NCBI GenBank assembly: GCA_039029395.1 | Contig: JBCCGG010000028.1 | Location: 22,361-86,360 of the forward strand | DNA length: 64,000 bases | DNA from: JBCCGG01 sp039029395 | GTDB taxonomy: Bacteria; Pseudomonadota; Alphaproteobacteria; Kiloniellales; JAKSDN01 | Direction: 5' to 3' | Shown: piece by piece, positions 16,763-24,992 of the stretch | Numbering within the stretch: the stretch's first letter is position 1 | Layout of the letters: every line of letters begins with the position of its first letter | Position numbers and translations under genes: made by a program | Notes under the pieces: model-generated | Database searches by the model: none | What the model was told of the DNA's origin: nothing | The model's input: the letters and a program-made list of their open reading frames with translations, nothing else

Positions 16763-18280
16763 CTATACGCCGGCAGCGCAGGGCGCATCCCTTTTCTTGC
16801 CGATTAGGGGCACCAAAGCGGCGGCCAGCTGGCGCACCCCGGCGGCCATCTGGGACTCGGGCGTGCCGGCGAAGCCGAGCAACAGGCCCGGCGCTTGATC
16901 GGGCGCCTGGCCGTAAGGCGAGAGCGCGAAGCAGGTGATGCCCTGAGCGGCCGCGGCCCGCACGGCCGCCCGGTCGTCGCAGCCCGGCGGCAAGCGAAGA
17001 ATGACCCGGAGACCGCTGGCCACCGGATCGACCTGGACCAGGCCGCCCAGCTCGGCCTCCAGGGCCGCCACCAGGGCGTGCCGGCGCGCCGCGTAGATGG
17101 CGCGCATGCGACGAACGTGGCTGGCCAGATAGCCGTCGTTGATGAACTCGCAGAGCACGGCCTGGGGCAAGGTCGGCGGTCCCCGGTCCAGCACCCCGTT
17201 GGCGAAGGCAAAGGGCTCGACCAGGCCGGGCGGCAGGACCAGGAGCCCTAGGCGCAGGGCCGGAAACAACACCTCGCTGAAGCTCCAGGCATAGACCACC
17301 CGGCCGGCCCGATCGAGCCCCTGCATGGCGGGCACCGGCCGGCCGATGAAGCGGAACTCGCTGTCCTCGTCGTCCTCGAGGATCCAAGCGTTCCGCTCAG
17401 TCGCCCAGTCCAGCAGCTCCAAGCGGCGCGAGACCGACAGGGTCACGCCAAGGGGATACTGGCAAGAGGGCGTCACGTAGGCGAGCCGGGCGTCCGGCGC
17501 CGCGGCCACGGCCCGCCGGACCTGCAGGCCGCTCCGATCGACCGGCACCGGGACAAGCCGGCAGCCCTGCGCTCGCAGCGCCTGGTGGGCGGTCTGGCCA
17601 CCGGGGTCCTCGACGATCACCCGGTCGCCAGCTTCGAGCAGCAGCATGGGCACCAGATTGAAAGCCCTTTGGGTGCCCGAGGTCACGATCACCTGCTCGG
17701 CCTCGCAGGCGACGCCCCGGCTGTCCGACAGATAGCGCGCCGCCGCCCGGCGTAGGGGCCGAAAGCCGGCGGCATCGCCGTAGTTCATGAGCTGCTGGGT
17801 GAGACTGCGCTGAACGCGGTTGGTCAGCCGGTTCCAGGTCCGTTGGGGGAACAGGTCGAAGTCCGGGATGTTCGGCGTGAAGGGACGGTTGGGGGAGGCA
17901 TCGATCCCGCCAAGGGGGTACCCCGCGACGGCCGTTTGGCCACGCCGGGAGAGCTGCGGCGCGCTGTTGCTCGGCTCAGCCCGATGGGGCTCGTTGACCG
18001 ATAGCGCGCGCGCTAGGGCGACATAGGAGCCGGAGCCGACCCGGCTTTCCAGATAGCCTTCCTCGGCCAGCTGGGCGAAGGCGGTGACCACCGTGCTGCG
18101 CGAGACCCCGAGCTCCTTGGAGAGCGCCCGGGTCGCCGGCAGCCTTTGGCCCACCGCCAGGCGGCCGGTCAGGATCGCAGCCCGGAGATGTCGGTCGAGC
18201 TGCCGGGCGAGCGGCTCGGAGGCCGTCCGGTCCAGTTCCAGGAAGGGAAGAAAGGCGCCTTCGCCCTTGAACTTCGGCAT
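16763..18280 (-). CDS. MocR/PdxR-type regulator (GntR HTH plus aminotransferase-like domain) lacking the PLP lysine
   Basis: The protein has 505 residues. Residues about 15-90 are a GntR winged helix (ALSKELGVSRSTVVTAF, EEGYLESRVGSGSYVA). Residues about 135-490 are a fold-type I aminotransferase domain (VTSGTQRAFNLVPMLLLEAGD, YVTPSCQYPLGVTLS, ILEDDEDSEFRF). In MocR proteins the cofactor lysine sits in a FSK-LFP-LRLG motif. Here the motif reads SFSEVLFPALRLG, with Glu336 (GAG at 17275-17273) in its place. It therefore probably cannot form the PLP aldimine, though it may still bind a ligand. It is divergent from the SBP gene at 18427, its likely target. Confidence 0.9.
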   Translation of the reverse strand: MPKFKGEGAFLPFLELDRTASEPLARQLDRHLRAAILTGRLAVGQRLPATRALSKELGVSRSTVVTAFAQLAEEGYLESRVGSGSYVALARALSVNEPHRAEPSNSAPQLSRRGQTAVAGYPLGGIDASPNRPFTPNIPDFDLFPQRTWNRLTNRVQRSLTQQLMNYGDAAGFRPLRRAAARYLSDSRGVACEAEQVIVTSGTQRAFNLVPMLLLEAGDRVIVEDPGGQTAHQALRAQGCRLVPVPVDRSGLQVRRAVAAAPDARLAYVTPSCQYPLGVTLSVSRRLELLDWATERNAWILEDDEDSEFRFIGRPVPAMQGLDRAGRVVYAWSFSEVLFPALRLGLLVLPPGLVEPFAFANGVLDRGPPTLPQAVLCEFINDGYLASHVRRMRAIYAARRHALVAALEAELGGLVQVDPVASGLRVILRLPPGCDDRAAVRAAAAQGITCFALSPYGQAPDQAPGLLLGFAGTPESQMAAGVRQLAAALVPLIGKKRDAPCAAGV

Positions 18281-18320
18281 GGTTCACTCGCAATTGGTCT
18301 GCTTGATCTTCCATTAATGG

Positions 18321-18361
18321 CCTCATGATTCATACCAAATTGTAATGAAACTGTCCTCATG
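18321..18361. promoter_or_regulatory. Direct repeat CCTCATG, candidate MocR operator
   Basis: CCTCATG occurs at 18321-18327 and again at 18355-18361, 34 bases apart. It lies in the 146-base space between the divergent MocR-type regulator and the SBP gene. MocR/PdxR proteins often bind spaced direct repeats near the divergent promoter. With only 7 bases per repeat this is a weak candidate. Confidence 0.3.
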
Positions 18362-18426
18362 CCGCGCGTACACTTCGCCCAAAGGACTGAAATCAACACT
18401 CCGACAAAACAGGGAGGAAGGCATCA

Positions 18427-20043
18427 ATGCCCAAAGGACAAACGAACACTGAAATCTCGCGCTTGAAGGCGGACCTGCTCGAGGGCCGGGTTAGCCGCCG
18501 GTCGTTTCTGGAAGGCGCCACCGCGCTAGGCCTGTCGGCCACCCTGGCAAGCTCGATCATGTCCGAGGCGCGGGCGGCCGAGCCCCAGAAGGGCGGCCAC
18601 CTGAGAGCCGGCATGGGCCACGGCTCGACCACCGACTCGCTGGATCCGGCGACCTATGAAAATGGCTTCATGAGCAACGGTATTTGCTACGGGAGCCACA
18701 ATCACATTGCCGAGCTCGGCGTCTCCGGCAAGCTCGAACCGGAGCTAGCGGAGAGTTGGGAGGCATCGGACGACGCGGCGACCTGGTTCTTCAAGATCCG
18801 CAAGGACGTCGAGTTCCACAACGGCAAGACGGTGGACGCCGACGACGTCGTCGCCTCCGTCAACCATCACCGTGGCGAGGACTCGAAGTCGGCGGCCAAG
18901 CCGCTTCTGGAGCAGGTCACGGGAATCAAAGCTGACGGCAAGGATACGGTGGTCGTCGAGTTGAGCGGCGGCAACGCGGACTTCCCCTTCATCATCAGCG
19001 ATTACCATGTCGCCATCATGCCGTCGAAGGACGGCGTTGCGGACTGGCAATCGGGAGTCGGTGCCGGCGGTTACGCCGTGAAATCGTTCAATCCGGGCGT
19101 AAAGGCCGAGCTCACACGCCATCCCAATTACTGGAAGAGCGATCGCGCTCATTTCGATTCGGTCGAGTTGCTGTCGATCACCGACGTCGTGGCCCGCACC
19201 AACGCCCTGGCGACGGGCGAGATCGACGTTATGGATCGCTGCGACATCAAGACTTTGCACCTGCTCGAACGCAATCCGAACGTCAAGGTCGGCGAGACGA
19301 CGGGCACGGCGCACTATTCGATCCCCATGAGGACCGACACGGCGCCGTTCGACAACAACGACGTGCGCCTGGCGCTCAAGTACGCGCTTGACCGCGAGGC
19401 CTTGCTGCAGACCGTGCTGCGCGGCCACGGTGCCTTGGGCAACGACCATCCCATCAGCACGGCCAACCGCTATCATGCCTCCGAAGCGGAGTTGCCCCAG
19501 AAGACCTACGATCCGGACAAGGCCAAGTTCCACCTGAAGCAGGCCGGTCTGACCGAGCTGACGGTGCCCTTGCACGCGGCCGATGCCGCGTTCGGCGGTG
19601 CCGTGGACGCGGCGGTGCTCTACAAGGAGCATGCCGGCAAGACCGGCATCACGATCGACGTGGTGCGCGAGCCGAACGACGGCTACTGGTCGAACGTTTG
19701 GATGAACAAGCCCTGGTGCATGTGCTACTGGGGCGGCCGGCCAACCGAGGACTGGATGTTCTCGACCGCCTATGCCGAGGGCGCCAGCTGGAACGACTCC
19801 TTCTGGAAGAACGACCGCTTCAACAAGCTGCTGGTCGAGGCGCGCGCCGTGCTTAACGAGGAAAAGCGCCGCGGCATGTACGTCGAGTTGCAGAAGATCG
19901 TCAGCGACGAGGGCGGGGTCGTGGTGCCCCTGTTCAACAACTACATCTTCGCCATGGCTAAGAATGTCGACCACGGGCCCATGCAGGGCAACTGGGACCT
20001 GGACGGCGGCAAGTTCGCCGAGCGCTGGTGGTTCAGCTCCTAA
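18427..20043 (+). CDS. ABC-transporter substrate-binding protein, family 5 (peptide/nickel type), Tat-exported
   Basis: The protein has 538 residues. Residues 19-50 carry a twin-arginine signal (VSRRSFLEG, hydrophobic stretch, then ARAAEP as cleavage region), so it should be folded before export to the periplasm. The mature part matches SBP_bac_5: LAESWEASDDAATWFFKIRKDVEFHNGK near residue 105, and the later VRLALKYALDREAL helix. Such proteins deliver oligopeptides, opines, nickel chelates or similar to an ABC permease. No permease or ATPase gene adjoins it; a strong terminator follows immediately, so it is an orphan transcribed alone. It faces the MocR-type regulator. AGGGAGGAAG at 18410-18419 is the ribosome site. 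Confidence 0.93.
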   Translation: MPKGQTNTEISRLKADLLEGRVSRRSFLEGATALGLSATLASSIMSEARAAEPQKGGHLRAGMGHGSTTDSLDPATYENGFMSNGICYGSHNHIAELGVSGKLEPELAESWEASDDAATWFFKIRKDVEFHNGKTVDADDVVASVNHHRGEDSKSAAKPLLEQVTGIKADGKDTVVVELSGGNADFPFIISDYHVAIMPSKDGVADWQSGVGAGGYAVKSFNPGVKAELTRHPNYWKSDRAHFDSVELLSITDVVARTNALATGEIDVMDRCDIKTLHLLERNPNVKVGETTGTAHYSIPMRTDTAPFDNNDVRLALKYALDREALLQTVLRGHGALGNDHPISTANRYHASEAELPQKTYDPDKAKFHLKQAGLTELTVPLHAADAAFGGAVDAAVLYKEHAGKTGITIDVVREPNDGYWSNVWMNKPWCMCYWGGRPTEDWMFSTAYAEGASWNDSFWKNDRFNKLLVEARAVLNEEKRRGMYVELQKIVSDEGGVVVPLFNNYIFAMAKNVDHGPMQGNWDLDGGKFAERWWFSS

Positions 20044-20088
20044 GGGCGCGCTTCCGGCACCGGAGATTTCGTGGTTTCTTCCTAAACT

Positions 20089-20127
20089 GGGAGGCCCGGT
20101 TCGGGCCGGGCCTCCCGACCTTTTTTT
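20089..20127 (+). terminator. Rho-independent terminator of the SBP gene
   Basis: A perfect 11-bp stem (GGGAGGCCCGG at 20089-20099 with 20106-20116) and a six-base loop TTCGGG are followed within four bases by seven Ts (20121-20127). It ends the SBP transcript just 14 bases before the next gene's start. Confidence 0.92.
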
Positions 20128-20140
20128 GACCGCGCATGCC

Positions 20141-21001
20141 ATGAAGCTGGTGACCTACAACATCCGCTATGCCTTCGGGCAGGACGAGCGTTACGACCTG
20201 GCGCGCGTTGCCGCGACGGTCGAGGGCGCGGACCTGATCGCCTTTCAGGAGGTCGAGCGCAACTGGCGGCGCAGCGGCATGGCCGACCAGCCGGCCGAGC
20301 TGGCCCGTTTGCTGCCGGGCTACTATTGGGCCTATGGCCCGGCCTTCGACGTGGATGCCAGCCACTCCAATGGCGACGGCTCGATCCACAACCGGCGCCG
20401 CCAATTCGGCACCATGCTGCTCAGCAAGGCGCCGATCCGCGCGACCCGTCTCTTCGTTTTGCCCAAGCTGCACTCTCGGTGCGATTTCAACATGACCACC
20501 GGCGCGCTCGAGGGTGTGGTCGAGCTGGCCGGCCGGCCAATTAGAATCTATTCGCTGCACCTGAGCTCGCTGTCGAGCGCCGACCGTCTGATCCAGCTTG
20601 ACGCGCTGCTTGCCCTACACCGCCAGGCGGCCGGCGAGGGCGGGGCTTGGACCGGCGAGCACAGCGCCCGGAGCCATGACTGGGCCTGCGGCGAGGCCCC
20701 GCCGCCCATGCCCGAGGAGGCGATCCTTCTGGGCGACTTCAACTGCGAGCCAGACAGCGCCGAGTACCGCAAGCTGACCAGCAATGGCGCCTCGCTGGTC
20801 GACGCCTGGGCGGCCGCCGGTGAAGAACCGGAGGACGGGATCACCTGGTCGCCCTACCCCGGCGCCCGGCCGAACCGGGAGATGCGCCTGGACTACTGCT
20901 TCCTGTCCTCGCCGCTTGAGTCCGTCGTGCGCAAGAGCTGGGTCGACCGCGGCGCGTGCGGCTCCGATCATTATCCGCTGTGGATCGAGCTCGACCTCTA
21001 A
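20141..21001 (+). CDS. Endonuclease/exonuclease/phosphatase (EEP) family protein
   Basis: From ATG 20141 the protein has 286 residues. EEP-fold catalytic motifs are in order: TYNIRYA (Asn), FQEVERNW (metal-binding Glu), GDFNCEPDS (Asp/Asn) and SDHYPLWIEL (catalytic His). There is no signal peptide, so a cytoplasmic metal-dependent phosphodiesterase or phosphatase is likely; the substrate (nucleic acid, lipid or sugar phosphate) is not readable. It is closely similar along its length to the protein at 48826-49689, sharing for example ALLPGYxWxYGPAFDVDAS. It begins just after the SBP terminator, so its promoter must overlap that hairpin or come from read-through. Confidence 0.88.
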   Translation: MKLVTYNIRYAFGQDERYDLARVAATVEGADLIAFQEVERNWRRSGMADQPAELARLLPGYYWAYGPAFDVDASHSNGDGSIHNRRRQFGTMLLSKAPIRATRLFVLPKLHSRCDFNMTTGALEGVVELAGRPIRIYSLHLSSLSSADRLIQLDALLALHRQAAGEGGAWTGEHSARSHDWACGEAPPPMPEEAILLGDFNCEPDSAEYRKLTSNGASLVDAWAAAGEEPEDGITWSPYPGARPNREMRLDYCFLSSPLESVVRKSWVDRGACGSDHYPLWIELDL

Positions 21002-21074
21002 TCCCTCTGTTTACATGTCACTCGGGTCGTGCAGGATTCCCTGCGCTGACAGCCGAACGGGGCAAGGAGGGGGC

Positions 21075-22049
21075 ATGAGCGAATTCAACCAAGCGATCTA
21101 TGCCTGTCACTTGGATGGCGCCGGGGGCGGGCGCGAGATCGCGCCGCCGCCAAGCGACTTCGAGGCGCCGCCGCCGGGTTTCCTCTGGGTTCACCTGAAC
21201 CGTGGCAATCCGGTGAGCCATGGCTGGCTCGAGAATGAAAGCGGGCTCGACTCCCTGGTTGTCGAGGCTTTGCTGGCCGAGGAGACCCGGCCGCGCTGCT
21301 CGCCCCACGGCGAGGGCCTTATCCTCAACCTACGGGGCATCAACCTCAATCCCGGCGCCGAGCCCGAGGACATGGTCGCGGTTCGTTTGTGGATCGAGTC
21401 CACCAGGGTGATCTCCGTGCGCGGCCGGCGCATTATGGCGGTCGCCGACATGAAGCAGGATATCGATAGTGGGTACGGGCCGACCGATGTGGGCGGCTTC
21501 ATCGCCGAGCTGGCCGACAAGCTGGTCGAGCGCATGGCCCCGGTGGTCACCCAGCTGGAGGACCGGGTGGACGATCTGGAGGACGAAGCGCTGCTAATCG
21601 AGCCCCAGGCCCTGCGCGCCCAGGTCAGCGACTTGCGCCGCCAGATCATCTTCCTGCGCCGTTACATTGCGCCCCAGCGCGAGGCGATCGGCCGGCTTTC
21701 GGCGCTCACGACCGCCTGGCTCGACCCGCGCGACCACCGCCAGCTGCACGAGATCTCCGAGCGCATCACCCACTACGTGGAGGATCTGGGCGTCGCCTGG
21801 GAGCGCATGGCCGTGATCCAGGACGAGGTCAACAGCCGCTTTGCCGAGCAGATCAATCGGGCCATGTACCTGCTCTCGATCGTCGCCTGCGTGTTCCTGC
21901 CACTGACTTTGCTGACCGGCCTGCTGGGTATCAACGTTGCCGGGATCCCCTGGGCCGAGAACCACTGGGCCTTCGCCGCGGTCTGCTTGCTGCTGTTCGT
22001 GCTCTGCGGCTTCGAGCTGTGGATCTTCAAGAAGCTGAAGTGGATCTAG
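21075..22049 (+). CDS. zntB: CorA-superfamily transporter, ZntB-like
   Basis: From ATG 21075 the protein has 324 residues, with AAGGAGGG directly upstream. The large N-terminal cytoplasmic domain has long stalk helices (residues 140-255). Two C-terminal membrane helices follow at about 265-287 and 298-318. The pore motif after the first helix is GINVAGIPW rather than the GMN of CorA; GIN is typical of ZntB, which moves Zn2+ with protons. The basic tail FKKLKWI is also typical. It is separated by 73 bases from the EEP gene. Confidence 0.88.
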   Translation: MSEFNQAIYACHLDGAGGGREIAPPPSDFEAPPPGFLWVHLNRGNPVSHGWLENESGLDSLVVEALLAEETRPRCSPHGEGLILNLRGINLNPGAEPEDMVAVRLWIESTRVISVRGRRIMAVADMKQDIDSGYGPTDVGGFIAELADKLVERMAPVVTQLEDRVDDLEDEALLIEPQALRAQVSDLRRQIIFLRRYIAPQREAIGRLSALTTAWLDPRDHRQLHEISERITHYVEDLGVAWERMAVIQDEVNSRFAEQINRAMYLLSIVACVFLPLTLLTGLLGINVAGIPWAENHWAFAAVCLLLFVLCGFELWIFKKLKWI

Positions 22050-22365
22050 GCGCGGAACGTGAGCGAAAAACGATTCGTTTCTGGTTGAGCAAGGTCAATA
22101 ATATATAATTTAAGAGAGAATTACTTGTAACGGAGGCGTCAGAACGGCGATTCCGCGCTTGACCACGGCGATTCATCTCCCTAGTCTCTGCGCCACGGCA
22201 AGTTGACAGGGTAAGGCTTTAGAAAACGGAGGGCCACGCACCCAGAGCACTGGGGCGGAAGGCCCTCCATTCTATTCCGGGTCCTGGTTGTCTTGCTGTG
22301 CTGGTCAGCGCCGGGCGTGGTCTGCTAGGCTCGCCGGCCCATTCACCAGCAGGGCAGGCGGCGCC
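22050..22365 (+). other. Intergenic region upstream of the sulfhydrylase gene
   Basis: 316 bases without a gene. The first third is AT-rich (22100-22130). A 10-bp direct repeat ACGGCGATTC lies at 22144-22153 and 22165-22174, 21 bases apart (two helical turns). An 8-bp inverted repeat GGAGGGCC (22228-22235) / GGCCCTCC (22261-22268) encloses 25 bases. A TTGACA box is at 22203-22208. I looked for a SAM-II type riboswitch, common before alphaproteobacterial met genes, and did not see its conserved core. Confidence 0.5.
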
Positions 22366-23661
22366 ATGGCCGATCCCAAGTTCCTCAAGTTCGACACCCT
22401 CTCCTTGCACGCCGGCCAGCGGCCCGATCCGGCGACCGGCGCGCGCGCGGTGCCGATCTATCAGACCACCTCCTACGTCTTCGACGACAGCGAGCACGCC
22501 GCCGCGCTGTTCAATCTGGAGCGTGCCGGGCACATCTATTCCCGGATCTCCAACCCGACCGTGGCGGTGCTCGAGGAGCGGGTCGCGGCGCTCGAAACCG
22601 GGGTCGGCGCGGTCGCGACCGCCTCGGGCCACGCCGCCATGTTTCTGGCGATCGCCTCGCTCATGGACCAGGGCGCCCACATCGTTGCCTCTGCGTCGCT
22701 CTACGGCGGCAGCATTAACCTGCTGACCCATACCCTGCCGCGCTTTGGCATCACCGCGACCTTCGTCAAGCCCCGGGATCTCAAAGGCTTTCGCAAGGCG
22801 ATCCGGCCGGAGACCCAGCTGATCCATGCCGAGGTGCTGGGCAATCCAGGCCTCGAGGTGCTCGACATGCCGGCCTTGGCCGAGATCGCCCACCGCAAGA
22901 AGATCCCCCTGATGATAGATTCCACCTTCGCCACGCCCTACCTCTGCCGGCCGGTCGAGCATGGCTGCGATATCGTGGTGCATTCGGCGACCAAGTGGCT
23001 GGGCGGCCACGGCGTGGCCCTGGGTGGCGTCATGGTCGACAGCGGTCGCTTCGACTGGGAGGCCAGCGGCAAGTTCCCGACCCTGACCGAGCCCTACGCC
23101 GGCTACCACGGCATCGACTTTTCCGAGGAGTTCGGCCCCCAGGCCCTGGTCATGCGGGCGCGCGCGGAAGGTTTGCGCGACTTTGGGGCGGCCATGAGCC
23201 CGGCCAACGCCTTCCACATCCTCCAGGGCATCGAGACCCTGCCGCTCCGCATGGCGCGCCACATGGACAACACCCACCGGGTGCTGGAGTTCCTGCAGGG
23301 CCACGAGGCGGTCGCCTGGGTGCTCCACCCGGACCTGCCGAGCCATCCGGACCACGACCTCGCCAAGCGCCTGCTGCCCAAGGGCTCGGGCTCGATCGTC
23401 AGCTTCGGCTGCAAGGGCGGGCGGGCCGCCGGCAGCAAGTTCATCGAGGCCTGTCAGCTGGCCTCCCATCTGGCCAACGTGGGTGACGCCAAGACCTTGG
23501 TGCTGCACCCGGCGAGCACGACCCACCAGCAGATGAGCGCCGCGGAGCTGAAACGCGCCGGTGTTGGCGAGGACATGATCCGCCTGTCGGTCGGGCTCGA
23601 GGACCCGGACGATATCATCGCCGACCTGCGCCAGGCCCTGCGCGCCTCCCAGAAGGCCTGA
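22366..23661 (+). CDS. metY: O-acetylhomoserine sulfhydrylase (Cys/Met metabolism PLP enzyme)
   Basis: From ATG 22366 the protein has 431 residues, the usual length of O-acetylhomoserine sulfhydrylases and longer than most cystathionine synthases. It keeps TLSLHAGQRPDPATGARAVP at the N-terminus, YSRISNPTVAVLEERVAALE, ASxSLYGGS for PLP phosphate, and HSATKWLGGHG with the PLP lysine. The reaction makes homocysteine from O-acetylhomoserine and sulfide in methionine synthesis, in the cytoplasm. O-succinylhomoserine as substrate cannot be excluded. An alpha/beta hydrolase gene follows after 9 bases, so an operon is likely. Confidence 0.92.
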   Translation: MADPKFLKFDTLSLHAGQRPDPATGARAVPIYQTTSYVFDDSEHAAALFNLERAGHIYSRISNPTVAVLEERVAALETGVGAVATASGHAAMFLAIASLMDQGAHIVASASLYGGSINLLTHTLPRFGITATFVKPRDLKGFRKAIRPETQLIHAEVLGNPGLEVLDMPALAEIAHRKKIPLMIDSTFATPYLCRPVEHGCDIVVHSATKWLGGHGVALGGVMVDSGRFDWEASGKFPTLTEPYAGYHGIDFSEEFGPQALVMRARAEGLRDFGAAMSPANAFHILQGIETLPLRMARHMDNTHRVLEFLQGHEAVAWVLHPDLPSHPDHDLAKRLLPKGSGSIVSFGCKGGRAAGSKFIEACQLASHLANVGDAKTLVLHPASTTHQQMSAAELKRAGVGEDMIRLSVGLEDPDDIIADLRQALRASQKA

Positions 23662-23670
23662 GCTGGCAAA

Positions 23671-24459
23671 ATGGAGATTACGGTCAAGCGCAAGACGGTC
23701 TTCGCCGCGACCGGCGGACGGCCTTTCGACCCGGCCCTCCCGGCGGTCGTGTTCCTGCATGGCGCCGGCCTGGACCACACGGTGTGGGCCCTGCAGACCC
23801 GCTACTTCGCCTATCGCAACCGCAGCGTTCTGGCGCTCGACCTGCCGGGCCACGGCAAATCCAAAGGCCCGGCGCTGAAATCGGTGCCGGCGATCGCCGA
23901 TTGGGTGATCGCCGTGCTCGACGCCCTCGGGGTCGAGCGGGCCGCCTTGGTCGGCCATTCCATGGGCGCCTTGGCCGCCTTGGATGCCGCCGGTCGCCAC
24001 GGTGCGCGGGTCAGCCATTTGGCCCTGCTCGGCGTCGCGGGGGCCATGCCGGTGCACCCGGATCTGCTGGCCTCGGCCAAGGCCGACGATCATCTGGCCT
24101 TCGACCTGGTGACCTCCTGGGGCCACGGGCCGGTCGGCCATCTGGGCGGCAACCGGGCGCCGGGACTGTGGATCATGGGCGGCGGCGAGCGCCTGCTCGA
24201 GCGCGCCCGGCCCGGCGTGCTGTACCACGACCTGGCCGCGTGCAATGCCTATAAGAACGCGCCGGGCTTGGCGCCGGAGATTGCCGCACCTTGCCTTTTG
24301 GTGCTCGGTGCCGACGACCGCATGACCCCGGCCAAGGCAGGGCAGAAGCTGGCGGCCATGATTCCAGGCGCCCGGGTTGAGCTGCTCGCCGGCTGCGGTC
24401 ACATGATGATGACCGAGAAGCCCGATCTGACCCTGGACGCGCTAAAGGGCTTTTTGTGA
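23671..24459 (+). CDS. Alpha/beta hydrolase
   Basis: The protein has 262 residues with a complete alpha/beta-hydrolase pattern: oxyanion region VVFLHGAGLDHTVW, nucleophile elbow GHSMGALAAL (Ser near residue 96), acid in LVLGADDRMTP and catalytic His in LAGCGHMMMTEKP. There is no signal peptide, so it is cytoplasmic. The substrate is unknown; its place between metY and a hotdog thioesterase suggests acyl or ester cleavage. Its stop overlaps the start of the thioesterase gene (GTGA). Confidence 0.9.
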   Translation: MEITVKRKTVFAATGGRPFDPALPAVVFLHGAGLDHTVWALQTRYFAYRNRSVLALDLPGHGKSKGPALKSVPAIADWVIAVLDALGVERAALVGHSMGALAALDAAGRHGARVSHLALLGVAGAMPVHPDLLASAKADDHLAFDLVTSWGHGPVGHLGGNRAPGLWIMGGGERLLERARPGVLYHDLAACNAYKNAPGLAPEIAAPCLLVLGADDRMTPAKAGQKLAAMIPGARVELLAGCGHMMMTEKPDLTLDALKGFL

Positions 24460-24893
24460 GCAAAGAGACCAGCCGGCGGGCCGACTACCCCCACCACCTG
24501 GCGATCCCGACCCGTTGGATGGACAACGACATCTACGGCCACGTCAACAACGTGGTCTACTATTCCTACTTCGACACGGTGATCAACGACTACCTGATCC
24601 GCGAGGGCGGGCTCGATATACAGGGCGGGGAGGTGATCGGGGTCTGCGCCGAATCCCACTGCAATTTCTTCGGATCGCTTGCCTTCCCCGAGGTGGTCGA
24701 GGCGGGCCTTCGGGTTGGTCACTTGGGCCGCCGCGCGGTGCGCTACGAGATCGGCCTCTTTTCCGAGGGCCGTGAGGAGGCCGCCGCCGAGGGCCATTTC
24801 GTCCACGTCTTCGTGACCCGCGCCGACATGTCGCCGACCCCAATACCCGAAAAGATTCGGGCGGCATTGGCGCGCTTGGCCGCAACGCCGTAA
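24456..24893 (+). CDS. Acyl-CoA thioesterase, 4HBT hotdog family
   Basis: The protein has 145 residues and starts with GTG in the GTGA overlap with the hydrolase gene. The hotdog active-site motif is near residue 20: RWMDNDIYGHVNNVVYYSYFD, with the catalytic Asp and the long helix. This is the YbgC/FadM-type arrangement. It probably cleaves acyl-CoA or acyl-ACP thioesters in the cytoplasm. It is distinct from the tol-linked YbgC at 53772, which has the same motif in a different operon. Confidence 0.9.
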   Translation: MSKETSRRADYPHHLAIPTRWMDNDIYGHVNNVVYYSYFDTVINDYLIREGGLDIQGGEVIGVCAESHCNFFGSLAFPEVVEAGLRVGHLGRRAVRYEIGLFSEGREEAAAEGHFVHVFVTRADMSPTPIPEKIRAALARLAATP

Positions 24894-24992
24894 CCCCACG
24901 TTGTTTTTCTGATCGAAATGCGCTAGCGTTATACCATTATGAGTGTTTGATTCGCGCATTTGTTCGGCTTATGGCGAGGAGGGCGAGCTCGA

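Noticed and set aside
22050..22365. SAM-II or other SAM riboswitch before metY
   Set aside because: The conserved core was not found, although the gap is long enough.
22219..24402. A 727-codon minus-strand open frame opposite metY and the hydrolase
   Set aside because: High GC makes stop codons rare on the opposite strand. The product has no recognisable domain, while the plus-strand genes are full-length with catalytic motifs.
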